A DNA stretch of 64,000 nucleotides from Brevundimonas diminuta 3F5N (GCF_900163625.1 NZ_FUIE01000079.1:1-64000); one strand, 5' to 3'; numbered from the stretch's first letter, positions 17,965-25,930 are shown. A program made the numbers and translations. Notes: generated from the letters alone by a model not told the origin.

Positions 17965-18621
17965 TTAATCAACGTTAGATGACAGCGCCGCCGCCTCCCA
18001 CTCGCGGAAATGCGGCTGGTCCAGCAGCGCGGCGACATAGGCGGCGGCCGTCCCGTCGTCGCCGTGCGCCGACAGGTCGATCTGGAAATGGCGCACCCGC
18101 GCCGCCACGGGCGTGAAGAAGGCGTCGGCGATCGACCAGTCGCCGAACAGCCACGGCCCGCCCGCGCCGAAGCGTTCGCGCATCTGCGTCCACAGCACGA
18201 CCAGCCGCGCCAGATCGCGGTCCAGCCCCGGATCGGACGGCGCCTCGGCTCGCGCCTCTCCGGCCATCGGATGATCCGGCCCCATGCCGCACAGGTCGCG
18301 CAGGGCGTGGAAGCCGGAGTGCATCTCCGCCGTCGCCGAACGCGCCAGGGCGCGCGCGGTCGGATCGACCGGCCACAGCTTCGCCTCGGGATAGCGTTCA
18401 GCCGCCCATTCGCTGATGGCCAAAGTGTCCCAAAGGGTTTCGCCCTCGACCTTCAGCAGCGGCACGAAGCCCGAGGGCGACAGACGCCGCAGTTCCGCCT
18501 TTTCAGCCTCGGAGCGATACCAGACCTCGCGCGTCTCGAAGACGGCGCCTGCGCGCCTCAACACCAGCCACGGCCGCAAGGACCAGGTGGAGAAGAGGCG
18601 CGGTCCGACGATCAATTCCAT
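17965..18621 (-). CDS. Glutathione S-transferase family protein
   Basis: A 218-residue protein with an N-terminal thioredoxin-like domain (about 1-80) and a C-terminal helical domain. 'PRLFSTWSLRPWLVLRRAG' fits the family N-terminus with Ser at the catalytic position, 'GFVPLL' holds the cis-proline, and 'DTLAISEWAAERYPEA' is the glutathione gamma-glutamyl binding stretch. Substrate unknown. It starts 27 bases after the stop of the SMR exporter gene on the same strand, so both probably share the leader with the putative guanidine riboswitch. Confidence 0.88.
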   Translation of the reverse strand: MELIVGPRLFSTWSLRPWLVLRRAGAVFETREVWYRSEAEKAELRRLSPSGFVPLLKVEGETLWDTLAISEWAAERYPEAKLWPVDPTARALARSATAEMHSGFHALRDLCGMGPDHPMAGEARAEAPSDPGLDRDLARLVVLWTQMRERFGAGGPWLFGDWSIADAFFTPVAARVRHFQIDLSAHGDDGTAAAYVAALLDQPHFREWEAAALSSNVD

Positions 18622-18648
18622 GGCGAAGCTCCGAGGCTGTCGCCGCGA

Positions 18649-18969
18649 TTAATGGCTGGAGGCGAGCTTCAGCACAACCAGGCCGCTGACGATCAGGACG
18701 GCGCCGATGACGCGCATCGGCGTGACCGGCTCGCCCAGGACGGCGATGCCGACAACAAAGGCGCCCACGGCGCCGATGCCGGTCCAGATCACATAGGCGG
18801 TGCCCAGCGGCAGCGTCTTCATCGAGATCGACAACAGGCCGAAGCTGATGATCATGAAGCCGATGGTGCCGATCGTCGGCCAGGGCTTGGTGAAGCCCTC
18901 GGACGCCTTCATCAGGAAGGCCCAGACGATCTCGAACAGACCGGCGAGAAGAAGGAAAATCCAGGCCAT
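18649..18969 (-). CDS. gdx: Small multidrug resistance protein, guanidinium exporter (Gdx/SugE) type
   Basis: A 106-residue four-helix SMR transporter of the inner membrane that works as an antiparallel dimer exchanging substrate for protons. The essential Glu is residue 13 in 'AGLFEIVWAFLMK', and 'GTAYVIWTGIGAVG' is the family signature. The N-terminal context (W16-AFLMK followed by 'SEGFTKPWP') resembles the SugE/Gdx branch more than EmrE; that branch exports guanidinium. The leader supports this: two ACGA-loop hairpins of the guanidine-II riboswitch type lie 24-70 bases upstream. 'aaggga' is a good ribosome binding site. Confidence 0.93.
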   Translation of the reverse strand: MAWIFLLLAGLFEIVWAFLMKASEGFTKPWPTIGTIGFMIISFGLLSISMKTLPLGTAYVIWTGIGAVGAFVVGIAVLGEPVTPMRVIGAVLIVSGLVVLKLASSH

Positions 18970-18992
18970 GACTTGCTCCCTTACATGGCAGG

Positions 18993-19039
18993 CCGGGTCG
19001 TCCCAGCGTCATGCCCAATGATGGGAGAGGTCGTCCTCT
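18993..19039 (-). promoter_or_regulatory. Guanidine-II (mini-ykkC) riboswitch candidate
   Basis: On the minus strand, two short hairpins with identical ACGA loops stand in tandem upstream of the exporter. The distal one (19039-19026) is agagg-ACGA-cctct; the proximal one (19006-18993) is ctggg-ACGA-cccgg with one G-U pair. The linker is 19 bases. Two stems with ACGR loops and a CC or C after each loop are the defining features of the guanidine-II class, and the gene it precedes is a known regulon member. The proximal hairpin ends about 10 bases before the ribosome binding site, so control of translation is plausible. Confidence 0.88.
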
Positions 19040-19147
19040 GAGCCCGCCTATCTGGGACAGGGGGTGCTGAAGTCAAGCCTTGCGCCCGCCTTCTTTTCTC
19101 GCAGGCGCAATATGCGGTCAAGTGGAAGCAAAATTGCCTCAGTGGGC

Positions 19148-19175
19148 GGGAGCAGGCGACGGTTCGCCCGCTCCC
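19148..19175 (-). terminator. Putative terminator after the TonB-dependent receptor
   Basis: On the minus strand gggagc/gctccc pairs outside ggcga/tcgcc with a short loop, about 20 bases past the receptor stop. No clean T-run follows (only 'caatttt' some way on), so Rho-independent action is uncertain. Confidence 0.45.
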
Positions 19176-19194
19176 CTAGCCATTCCTTCCGGCC

Positions 19195-21570
19195 TTAGCG
19201 CATGACCCGCAGGGTCACGCCCACCGTGCGCGGCGCCCCCAGGAAGGCGCCCAGCGTGCCCGTCTGGAACGGGGCGCCGAAGGCCACCTGGCGGTAGTCC
19301 TGATCGAACAGGTTCCGGCCCCACAGCTCGACGCTCCAGGCGTCGTCCCGCGCCAGGGCGACGCGGCCGTCGACCAGCCAGAAGCCCGGCTGGCTCTTGG
19401 CCGGGTCCAGGTCCGATCCGGTGTTGTATTCCGACGAATATTTGGCCGCCAGGGTGACGCGGCCCGTCAGCCCTGCCGCCACCGGCCGCTCATAGGTTCC
19501 GGCCAGGGATCCGCTCCACAGGGGGGCGAAGTTCATCCGCTTGCCCGCCAGCAACGGCAGGCCCGGCACGGCGTCGTGGCCGTATTCCGTCTGGGCGTAG
19601 GTCAGGCCGCCCTGCAGCGACAGGCCCTCGAACGGCAGGAACATGAAGTCCGCCTCGACGCCCTTGGCCCGCACCTCGGGGATGGAGCGGACCAGGAAGG
19701 TCGTGCCCAGGAAGGTGTTCAGCTGGAAGTCGTCATAGGTCTGGCGGAAGGCGGCGGCCGAGACCAGCAGGCGCCGGTCCAGCAGCACGCTCTTCACCCC
19801 CGCCTCGAAGGCGTCGGCGCTTTCCGCCGGGAAGGCGCGCGAGGCGTCGGGGACCAGATTGGTCTGCCCCCGGTCCAGGTTGAAGCCGCCGTTCTTGCGC
19901 CCCCGCGACCATGAGGCGTAGAGGCGCACGCCCTCGACCGCCTTGAACTCGGCGCGGGCCATGCCGGTCCACGCCTCGTCCTTGACCGTCTCCGACTGGC
20001 TCAGACCGTTGAAGGCCGGGTTGGACCACGGCAGGCACAGAATGGCGTTGCGGACGCCGTTGGCCAGGGCGGCGGCGCAGGCGCGGCCGCCGTCGGTGTT
20101 GTGATAGGCGGCCGTCATCTCCTTCTTCTCATGGGTGCGGCGCAGGCCCCCGGTCAGGGTCAGGCGGTCGGTCACGGCGTAGGAGACCTGGCCGAACAGG
20201 GCGGCGCTGCGGGCCGTCTGCCAATAGCGGTCCAGCTGGCCCTCGCCCTCGACGAAGCTCGCGCCGACGGGCAGGCCGGTCAGTCCCGATACGAAGGTCG
20301 GATCACCCAGCGGGTTGGACGCCGAGCGCGACAGCAGGCGGCTAACGTAGCCTTCGTAGTCGGCGCCGTAGAACAGGCTGTCGCGGCGGGTCAGCTTCTC
20401 ATCGGCGAAGAAGGCGCCGGCCGACCAGTCCAGCTTTCCACGCTGGCCCGACAGGCGGAACTCCTGCGTCAGGGTGCGGAAGCGGTTCGACCAGCTGCCG
20501 TCGTCCGGGCGATAGGCCAGATCGGCCGAGGTGAAGTCCCAGTCCTGACTGATGACGCCGCGCCAGTCGCGCACCGCAGAGGTGCTGTCCAGCCTTGCCC
20601 AGCCCAGGTCGGCGCTCAGGTGCAGGGCCAGGCCCTTGTCGCGGATGCGGGTGTTGGTGTCACGGTTCGAGTAGGCCACGCGATCCCACGGCTTCGGCGT
20701 CGCCGCGACGCCGCCGTCTGGCGCAAAGGTCGCCAGCAGAGGCCCGGTGGCGCCCGTGACCAGTTGCACGCCGACGCAGCAACGCTCGTCCCGCTCGGTC
20801 CAGTCGGCGGTCAAACGGGCGGTCAGGTTCGGCGTGGCGCGCCACAGCAACTGACCGCGCACGGTGTCATAGTTTTCGGTCTGATCGTCGGTCGAGGTGC
20901 GCGGGCCGTCGCCTGTCTTGACGGCATAGAGGCCGTCGCGGCGGCGCGCGGCGACATACAGCCGCCCGGCCAGAACCTCGTCCACGATCGGGCCGGTCAG
21001 GGAGACCGAGCCGCCGTGCGTCCCATAATCGCCGAAGGTCGCCTCGCCCGCCATGCGCGTGTCGAACGACGGTGCGGCGGTGACGACGTTGATGACGCCC
21101 GCGGAGGTGTTCTTGCCGAACAGGGTCGCCTGCGGGCCCTTCAGCACCTCGATGCGCTCGACCTCGCCCAGATCGCCCAGGGCGGCGCCGTTGCGGGGAC
21201 GATAGACGCCGTCGATCATGACGCCGACAGAGCTTTCAACGCCCGGATTGTCGCCCACCGTGCCGACGCCGCGGATGCGGGCGGTGGTGAAGGTCTGGTT
21301 CGAGGTCGAGGCCACGATCAGGCCCGGCGCCAGGATCTGCAGATCCTTGATGTCGCGCACGCCGACGCCGTCCAGCAGGGGCTGGCTCGCCACCGTCAGC
21401 GACAGCGGCGTCGCCGCCAGGGGCGCCTCGCGCCGCTCGGCCGTCACCACGATCTCGGACACCTGGGTCGGCCCTGCGTCGACGGGCGCCTCGGCCAAAA
21501 CAGGCGCGGCGAAAGCGAGCACGGACAAGGAGGCAGACGCGAGAGACGCGACGCGAACAGCAGAAATCAT
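19195..21570 (-). CDS. TonB-dependent outer-membrane receptor
   Basis: A 791-residue receptor that imports a ligand across the outer membrane using TonB energy. Signal peptide at 1-26 ('LSVLAFAAPVLAEA'), TonB-box-like 'SEIVVTAERREA' (about 38-49), plug domain to about residue 155 ('GVMIDGVYRPR', 'EVERIEVLKGPQATLFGKNT', 'GVINVVTAAP'), then a 22-strand barrel. The plug and barrel sequence looks like the large 'iron complex / unknown ligand' group common in Caulobacterales and sphingomonads. The last residue is Arg ('VTLRVMR') rather than the usual Phe or Trp. No neighbouring gene points to a ligand. Confidence 0.93.
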   Translation of the reverse strand: MISAVRVASLASASLSVLAFAAPVLAEAPVDAGPTQVSEIVVTAERREAPLAATPLSLTVASQPLLDGVGVRDIKDLQILAPGLIVASTSNQTFTTARIRGVGTVGDNPGVESSVGVMIDGVYRPRNGAALGDLGEVERIEVLKGPQATLFGKNTSAGVINVVTAAPSFDTRMAGEATFGDYGTHGGSVSLTGPIVDEVLAGRLYVAARRRDGLYAVKTGDGPRTSTDDQTENYDTVRGQLLWRATPNLTARLTADWTERDERCCVGVQLVTGATGPLLATFAPDGGVAATPKPWDRVAYSNRDTNTRIRDKGLALHLSADLGWARLDSTSAVRDWRGVISQDWDFTSADLAYRPDDGSWSNRFRTLTQEFRLSGQRGKLDWSAGAFFADEKLTRRDSLFYGADYEGYVSRLLSRSASNPLGDPTFVSGLTGLPVGASFVEGEGQLDRYWQTARSAALFGQVSYAVTDRLTLTGGLRRTHEKKEMTAAYHNTDGGRACAAALANGVRNAILCLPWSNPAFNGLSQSETVKDEAWTGMARAEFKAVEGVRLYASWSRGRKNGGFNLDRGQTNLVPDASRAFPAESADAFEAGVKSVLLDRRLLVSAAAFRQTYDDFQLNTFLGTTFLVRSIPEVRAKGVEADFMFLPFEGLSLQGGLTYAQTEYGHDAVPGLPLLAGKRMNFAPLWSGSLAGTYERPVAAGLTGRVTLAAKYSSEYNTGSDLDPAKSQPGFWLVDGRVALARDDAWSVELWGRNLFDQDYRQVAFGAPFQTGTLGAFLGAPRTVGVTLRVMR

Positions 21571-21687
21571 GGGAGGAAAAACCGCTTGGCGGAGCGACGG
21601 CGCAAGGCTTCGTCGCGGACTGTCAGCGGATGTAACAGCCCCGTCGGCGAGGCGGAACCCCGACCGACGATCATCAAACGATGACTT

Positions 21688-22014
21688 TCAGGCCCGCCCG
21701 GCCAGCGGTCCCGAGGCGCGCGGAGCGAAGCTGTGCTCCACTCGGCTGCGGTGCGGCGTCACGTCGTTGCGAACCGCGCCGCCGACGCGGCAAAGCTGCT
21801 CCAGACCCCGGCCGCCGCCCGCTTCGTGCGAAACGATGAGGTCCAACAGCCGCTCGGCTTCAGCCAGGCTGTCAGGCCGCTGGTCCAGCAGCCAGGCCTC
21901 GACCGCATTCAGGTCGGCCGTCAGGCCGCCGGCGCGCACGGACGCCTCGACCGCGCGGTTATTCCACTGTCGCAGCAGCGCCTGCGCCGCCTCCATCGAC
22001 CATTTTTGAGCCAT
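21688..22014 (-). CDS. Small hypothetical protein overlapping the upstream membrane protein gene
   Basis: A 108-residue protein beginning 'MAQKWSMEAAQALLRQWN', likely soluble and helical, with no family that I recognise. ATG 22014 has a strong 'ggagg' 7 bases upstream, which lies inside the preceding gene. It overlaps that gene by 56 bases in another frame, which suggests translational coupling. Composition and codon use are like the surroundings. Confidence 0.6.
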   Translation of the reverse strand: MAQKWSMEAAQALLRQWNNRAVEASVRAGGLTADLNAVEAWLLDQRPDSLAEAERLLDLIVSHEAGGGRGLEQLCRVGGAVRNDVTPHRSRVEHSFAPRASGPLAGRA

Positions 22015-22435
22015 GACGCCCCTCCAGGGCGTAGCGCCGGTCGGCCTCGACCTCCCAGACGCCAAAAAATGCCGTCAGGCTGATGAGCGCCCAAACCGCC
22101 CACATCAGCGTGAAGTAAGCCCAGGCCAGGCGCTCATGCGCGAGGAAGGGCGCGAAATGTCCCAGCAGCCCGATCAATTGAAAGCTGGCGACCGACACGA
22201 TCCACCAGCGCCCGGCGCGCTCAGCCAGCATCCACAAGCTGACGAAGAAGAGGACATCCACCACGAAGATGCCCACATAAACGCCGTTCCAGTTCAGATC
22301 GAAAGCAAGCTGCGACAACAACGGAGCCACGATCATGGCCAATGTCGCCAGCCGATCCGCCGCACGCCCCCGCCACAGCAGAAGCGGAAAGGCGATGGCG
22401 TTGGCCGTCAGCAGAATGATCTGAACAGGATGCAT
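21959..22435 (-). CDS. Integral membrane protein of unknown function
   Basis: A 158-residue protein with about four to five hydrophobic helices ('IILLTANAIAFPLLLW', 'LATLAMIVAPLLSQLAF', 'GIFVVDVLFFVSLWML', 'IVSVASFQLIGLLGHFA', 'LMWAVWALISLTAFFGVW') and a hydrophilic tail. No motif beyond the spans is seen. Its 3' end overlaps the next gene by 56 bases; the two are probably an operon. Confidence 0.7.
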   Translation of the reverse strand: MHPVQIILLTANAIAFPLLLWRGRAADRLATLAMIVAPLLSQLAFDLNWNGVYVGIFVVDVLFFVSLWMLAERAGRWWIVSVASFQLIGLLGHFAPFLAHERLAWAYFTLMWAVWALISLTAFFGVWEVEADRRYALEGRHGSKMVDGGGAGAAATVE

Positions 22436-22537
22436 CAGACGATCTCCAGCCGTTCGCTCTGCAGAGCGTTCGACCCGCTACTCACACGACGAAATTCTAA
22501 GCTTGATGGATCATGCACAGCTCCAGCGACGATAACG

Positions 22538-23014
22538 TCACGCCAGGCTGTGAATCATCTCCAGAACGGGATTGATCAGGCTGGCTCCAACCACGGCGAT
22601 CATGAGCCAGGCCAACGCCCAGAGCAGGATCAGCCACAATACGGAGCCGCCCATTTTACGCGGGCGACGCCACTCGTTCAGCGCAATGTAGCGCCGATAG
22701 AGCGCGCCCCCCGGCGCCTTCCCGTCCTCGAGAAGTCCGACAGGAGCCTCGCTGACGCCCCTATCTGCCTTGATCGGAAGAGGCGGCGACATTGCGATCG
22801 ATTCCCCTGAGTAATGATCACTCAGGAGCCGCGCCGCCTGGATGCGGTTGGATACGCCCAGCTTTTCATAGGCTCGGTGCAGATGGTTCTGAACCGTTCG
22901 GGGCGAGAGATTCAGCTCCTGCGCGATCTCCTTGTCGCCCAGACGGCTGGCGGCGAAGCGCAGAATTTCAAGCTCGCGCGGCGTCAGACTGTCGATGGGC
23001 GAAGGGCTGTTCAC
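22538..23014 (-). CDS. LuxR-family regulator with a C-terminal membrane segment
   Basis: A 158-residue protein with an inverted layout for this family. The N-terminal residues 8-65 are a complete LuxR helix-turn-helix ('LTPRELEILRFAASRLGDKE', 'IAQELNLSPRTVQNHLHRAY', 'KLGVSNRIQAARLL'). A linker of about 45 residues follows, and then one strong membrane span ('VLWLILLWALAWLMIAVVGA'). There is no receiver or autoinducer domain. It should bind DNA while anchored in the inner membrane, with a short periplasmic tail. Target and signal are unknown. Divergent from the prepilin peptidase gene, with about 180 bases between them. Confidence 0.85.
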   Translation of the reverse strand: MNSPSPIDSLTPRELEILRFAASRLGDKEIAQELNLSPRTVQNHLHRAYEKLGVSNRIQAARLLSDHYSGESIAMSPPLPIKADRGVSEAPVGLLEDGKAPGGALYRRYIALNEWRRPRKMGGSVLWLILLWALAWLMIAVVGASLINPVLEMIHSLA

Positions 23015-23191
23015 AATTGGTGACTATCTACCGGACCCGCCTGGCGTCCAGTCCTCCCGCCCTTAGCGGCGCCGATCCGTTGCAAGTGTCGCAGCCAAAC
23101 GACACAACTGACGCGCGATCGGCATTTTGATTGCGTCCGCCCAGGCTCACGACGCAATAGGGAGATCGTTTGAGACCGGGGGATTGAATAG

Positions 23192-23983
23192 ATGATGCTG
23201 GCGCTTCTGATGGGCGGGCTGGGGCTGATCGTCGGCAGCTTCCTGGGCCTGGTCAGCCTGCGCCTGCCGCGCGGGGAGGATATCGTGATCAGCCGGTCGC
23301 AGTGCGGCGGCTGCGGGCGGCCGCTCAAGCCCTGGCGGATGATCCCGGTAGTCAGTTGGGCGCTGTCGCGCGGCAAGTGCAGCGACTGCGGCGCCGTCAT
23401 TCCCCTGCGCTATCCCTTGATCGAACTGGCGTCCGGCGCGGTCGGCGTCTGGGCGACCCTGTGCTTTCCCGATCCGGCCTGGGCCTTGGCCGGGGCCGTG
23501 CTGGGCTGGCAGCTTCTGTTGATCGCCGTGATCGACGCCGAGCATTTCTGGCTGCCCGACGCCCTGACACTGCCCCTGTTCCTCAGCGGCCTGTTCGCCG
23601 CCGTGGCCCTGGACCCAGCGAACGTCCAGAGCGGACTGAAGTGGTCGCTGATCGGGCCGCTGAAGGCGCCCCTGATCGGGGCGGCGGCGGGTTTCGGCGG
23701 GCTGTGGCTGCTGGCCTTCCTCTACAAACGCCTGCGCGGACGCGACGGCCTGGGCGGCGGCGACCCCTTTCTACTGGGCGCGATCGGCGCCTGGGTCGGA
23801 TGGATGGGCCTGCCCAGCGTGCTGCTGTGGGCGTCCCTGACCGGCCTCAGCCTGGTGGCGGCCAAGCTCGTGCTGCGTCGCCCCGTGACCGCCACCGACC
23901 GCCTGCCGTTCGGCGTCTTCCTGGCCGTCGGGGCCTGGCTGACCTGGCTCTATGGTCCGTTGGGGCTGGGCTTCGGCGCCTAG
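23192..23983 (+). CDS. Prepilin peptidase (A24 family)
   Basis: A 263-residue inner-membrane aspartic protease that cleaves the leader of type IV prepilins or type II secretion pseudopilins and can N-methylate the new end. The N-terminal cytoplasmic domain has the two CxxC pairs 'CGGCGRPLKPW' and 'CSDCGAVIPLRYPLIE'. The two catalytic Asp are in 'AVIDAEHFWLPD' and 'GGGDPFLLGA'. About seven membrane spans. Start at ATG 23192, with 'ggggga' upstream. No pilin gene lies nearby. Confidence 0.94.
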   Translation: MMLALLMGGLGLIVGSFLGLVSLRLPRGEDIVISRSQCGGCGRPLKPWRMIPVVSWALSRGKCSDCGAVIPLRYPLIELASGAVGVWATLCFPDPAWALAGAVLGWQLLLIAVIDAEHFWLPDALTLPLFLSGLFAAVALDPANVQSGLKWSLIGPLKAPLIGAAAGFGGLWLLAFLYKRLRGRDGLGGGDPFLLGAIGAWVGWMGLPSVLLWASLTGLSLVAAKLVLRRPVTATDRLPFGVFLAVGAWLTWLYGPLGLGFGA

Positions 23984-24354
23984 AGCGACAGCAGGTCCGA
24001 CCAGCGCCAGCGCCCGCCGCCCAGCGCCACGCGCGGCGCGCCCGGCTGATCGCTGAGCGTCAGCAGCACATAGCCGTTCACCGTCTCGGCCTTGCAGGCG
24101 CGAGACGAGAAACCAACCGTCACGGCGATGGCCTGGCGCACCCCGGCCAGCCCCTTGCCCTCTTCGCCGGGGCTTTGCAGCCAGTCGCCGTTCCACATCA
24201 GGATGGCGCGGCCCGAGGCGCCGGAAGTGCGATAGGCTTGGCCGATGGCGGCGTTGATGCGCGCGTCGTTGCGCAGGGCGTCCTGGATGCGCTTGACCAT
24301 GTCGCAGCCCTGCCCCGAGCCGCCGCCCACGCCCGAACCGGACCCGCCGCCGCT
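23980..24354 (-). pseudogene. C-terminal fragment of a gene broken by an inverted repeat
   Basis: This stretch encodes a Gly/Ser-rich linker and then a compact domain of about 105 residues: 'CDMVKRIQDALRNDARINAA', 'AYRTSGASGRAILMWNGDW' and 'GGGRWRWSDLLSL'. I do not recognise it as a TonB C-terminal domain. The frame runs open into the inverted repeat on its 5' side and has no native start with a good binding site; a GTG at 24330 is inside the linker. The matching N-terminal half is at 24634-25014 on the same strand, with antisense repeat DNA in between. Likely once one protein: membrane anchor, Pro-rich spacer, this periplasmic domain. Confidence 0.65.
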
Positions 24355-24823
24355 GCCGCCGCCTTCAGAACCTGCGCCGGGCGACGCGCCTGCGGGCGGT
24401 TCGGAGGCTGCGCCTGCGCCGAAGCCGGAACCTGCGCCCGCCGCGCCCGTGCCGGTCCCCGCTCAGACGCCCGAAAAGGCGCGACGCTCCGCGCCTACGC
24501 CGCCGACGCCGCGGCCCAGCCGCCCGACGCCGCGTCCGACGCCGGTCGAGCCCCTGCCCATCTCCGCGCCGGAGCCCAGCGTCTCCTTCGTCCTGCTAGG
24601 CGAGGGGGCTCTGAGCGGCGCCCTGACGGCCGATCAAGGCGCGGGCGGCGTCGGGCGGCTGGGCCGCGGCGTCGGCGGCGTAGGCGCGGAGCGTCGCGCC
24701 TTTTCGGGCGTCTGAGCGGGGACCGGCACGGGCGCGGCGGGCGCAGGTTCCGGCTTCGGCGCAGGCGCAGCCTCCGAACCGCCCGCAGGCGCGTCGCCCG
24801 GCGCAGGTTCTGAAGGCGGCGGC
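24355..24823. repeat. Perfect 179-bp inverted repeat with 111-bp spacer
   Basis: Bases 24355-24533 and 24645-24823 are exact inverted copies over 179 positions by direct comparison, separated by 24534-24644. Each arm encodes, on one strand, the same Pro/Ala-rich stretch ('EPAPGDAPAGG', 'PAQTPEKARRSAPTPP'). The right arm continues correctly from the N-terminal half of the minus-strand gene. The left arm and the spacer read on in sense on the plus strand ('RPTPVEPLPISAPEPS', then 'GALTADQGAGG'). The result is a large palindrome in the middle of a coding region. Confidence 0.95.
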
Positions 24824-25014
24824 GGCGGCGGAGGCTCCGGCGGGTCGACCAGCATCACCTCGACTGCCGGCGGAACCGGAGCCTCCGGCGGCCGTTCAAC
24901 CGGCGCAGCAATGATCAGCGCCAAGACCAAACCGTGCGCGATCAGGCTGGCGACGATCGGGCCGGCCTTGTTCCGATGGCGGCGAGGCCCCGCCTTCACC
25001 CCAAGGCTCCCCAA
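24634..25014 (-). pseudogene. N-terminal fragment: TonB-like membrane anchor plus Pro-rich spacer
   Basis: A 126-residue frame with a basic N-terminus ('MGSLGVKAGPRRHRNKAG'), one membrane span ('PIVASLIAHGLVLALIIAA') and a long Pro-rich region ('PPEPPPPPPPSEPAPG'). This layout is that of TonB/TolA-like periplasm-spanning proteins. The frame runs through the right arm of the inverted repeat and stops at 24634 just inside the inverted spacer, so the C-terminal domain (23980-24354) is not reached. It could still make a short anchored Pro-rich protein, but the state looks like a broken gene. Divergent from the OmpA-like gene. Confidence 0.65.
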
Positions 25015-25311
25015 GCCTTGCCGTCATGGGCCTTGCAGTTGTTGACGGCCCCAAACACCAAAGCTTTCAATAGATTCTCCTCGCCCTTTGATATTCGATA
25101 ATGGTCATCCCAGCACGTCAGGAAAATGGCGCCAACAAGCCAGACCATAAATCGGCTCAAAACAGCAAGAACGTCGATTATTGAAATTTTTTTACAGTCA
25201 AGCTGAACCTTTTCACTTCTTCGAGCGTCTTTGCTCCGCCGTTTTGCAACCGACACCGGTGCGGCGCGTAAACATCCCCCGGGGTTGGGCCGGGCATGAA
25301 GGAGACTGAAT
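25015..25311. other. AT-richer divergent intergenic region
   Basis: About 297 bases between the broken TonB-like gene and the OmpA-like lipoprotein. It is clearly richer in A and T than the coding DNA around it ('ttattgaaatttttttaca' near 25175-25195) and should hold the lipoprotein promoter. I see no long hairpin, repeat or credible small gene. Confidence 0.5.
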
Positions 25312-25881
25312 TTGATCAAATTGGCATCTAGGACCGCTGTCATCGGCGCCGTCGCCGTTCTTGGCGTCGCCGTCAGCGGCTGCGCCAGCCACCGGTTCGT
25401 CCGCGACAACGTCCAGGTCGTGAACGAGCGCGTCGACGGCGTCGACGCCCACGTCACCCAGGTGGAAGGCACGGCGGGCGAAGCCCTGGCCCGCGCCAAC
25501 GCCGCGCACAAACTGGCCCAGGGCAAGTTCCTGTATGAGGTCGTGCTGTCGGACGACTCGGTGAAGTTCCCGGTCAACCACACCGAACTGTCGCCGGAAG
25601 CCGAGCAGCGCCTGGCCGAACTGGTTCAGCGCCTGCGCGCCGAGAACGCCAACGTCTATCTGGAAATCCAGGGCCACACCGACTCGACCGGCAACGACCA
25701 GATCAACGAGCGTCTGGGCCAGGAGCGCGCCGAAGCGGTGCGTCGCTTCCTGAGCGATCAGGGCATCGCCCTGAACCGCATGGCGACCATTTCCTACGGC
25801 GCCGCCAAGCCGGTCGCGCCGAACAACACCCGTGAAGGCCGCGCCCAGAACCGCCGCGTCGCCATCATGGTTCTGGCCTAA
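25312..25881 (+). CDS. OmpA-family lipoprotein (peptidoglycan-binding)
   Basis: A 189-residue outer-membrane lipoprotein. Signal peptide with lipobox 'AVSGC' (Cys about residue 24), a helical stretch with heptad character ('VNERVDGVDAHVTQVEGTAG'), then an OmpA C-terminal domain (about 80-189) that binds diaminopimelate in peptidoglycan: 'YLEIQGHTDSTGND' and 'NRRVAIMVL'. The start is a TTG at 25312; the strong 'aaggaga' at the right distance supports it. It links outer membrane and cell wall like Pal. It is not in a tol-pal cluster, so I do not call it pal. Confidence 0.9.
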   Translation: MIKLASRTAVIGAVAVLGVAVSGCASHRFVRDNVQVVNERVDGVDAHVTQVEGTAGEALARANAAHKLAQGKFLYEVVLSDDSVKFPVNHTELSPEAEQRLAELVQRLRAENANVYLEIQGHTDSTGNDQINERLGQERAEAVRRFLSDQGIALNRMATISYGAAKPVAPNNTREGRAQNRRVAIMVLA

Positions 25882-25930
25882 CGGCTGAAGGCTTTCGCTC
25901 CGGCCTCCTGCCCCGGCCGGAACGAGAAAC

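Noticed and set aside
24245-24715. Plus-strand 156-residue Pro-rich reading frame
   Set aside because: It is made of antisense of the C-terminal fragment, the left arm and spacer of the inverted repeat, and antisense of the right arm. It has no credible start or binding site, so it is a product of the palindrome and not a gene.
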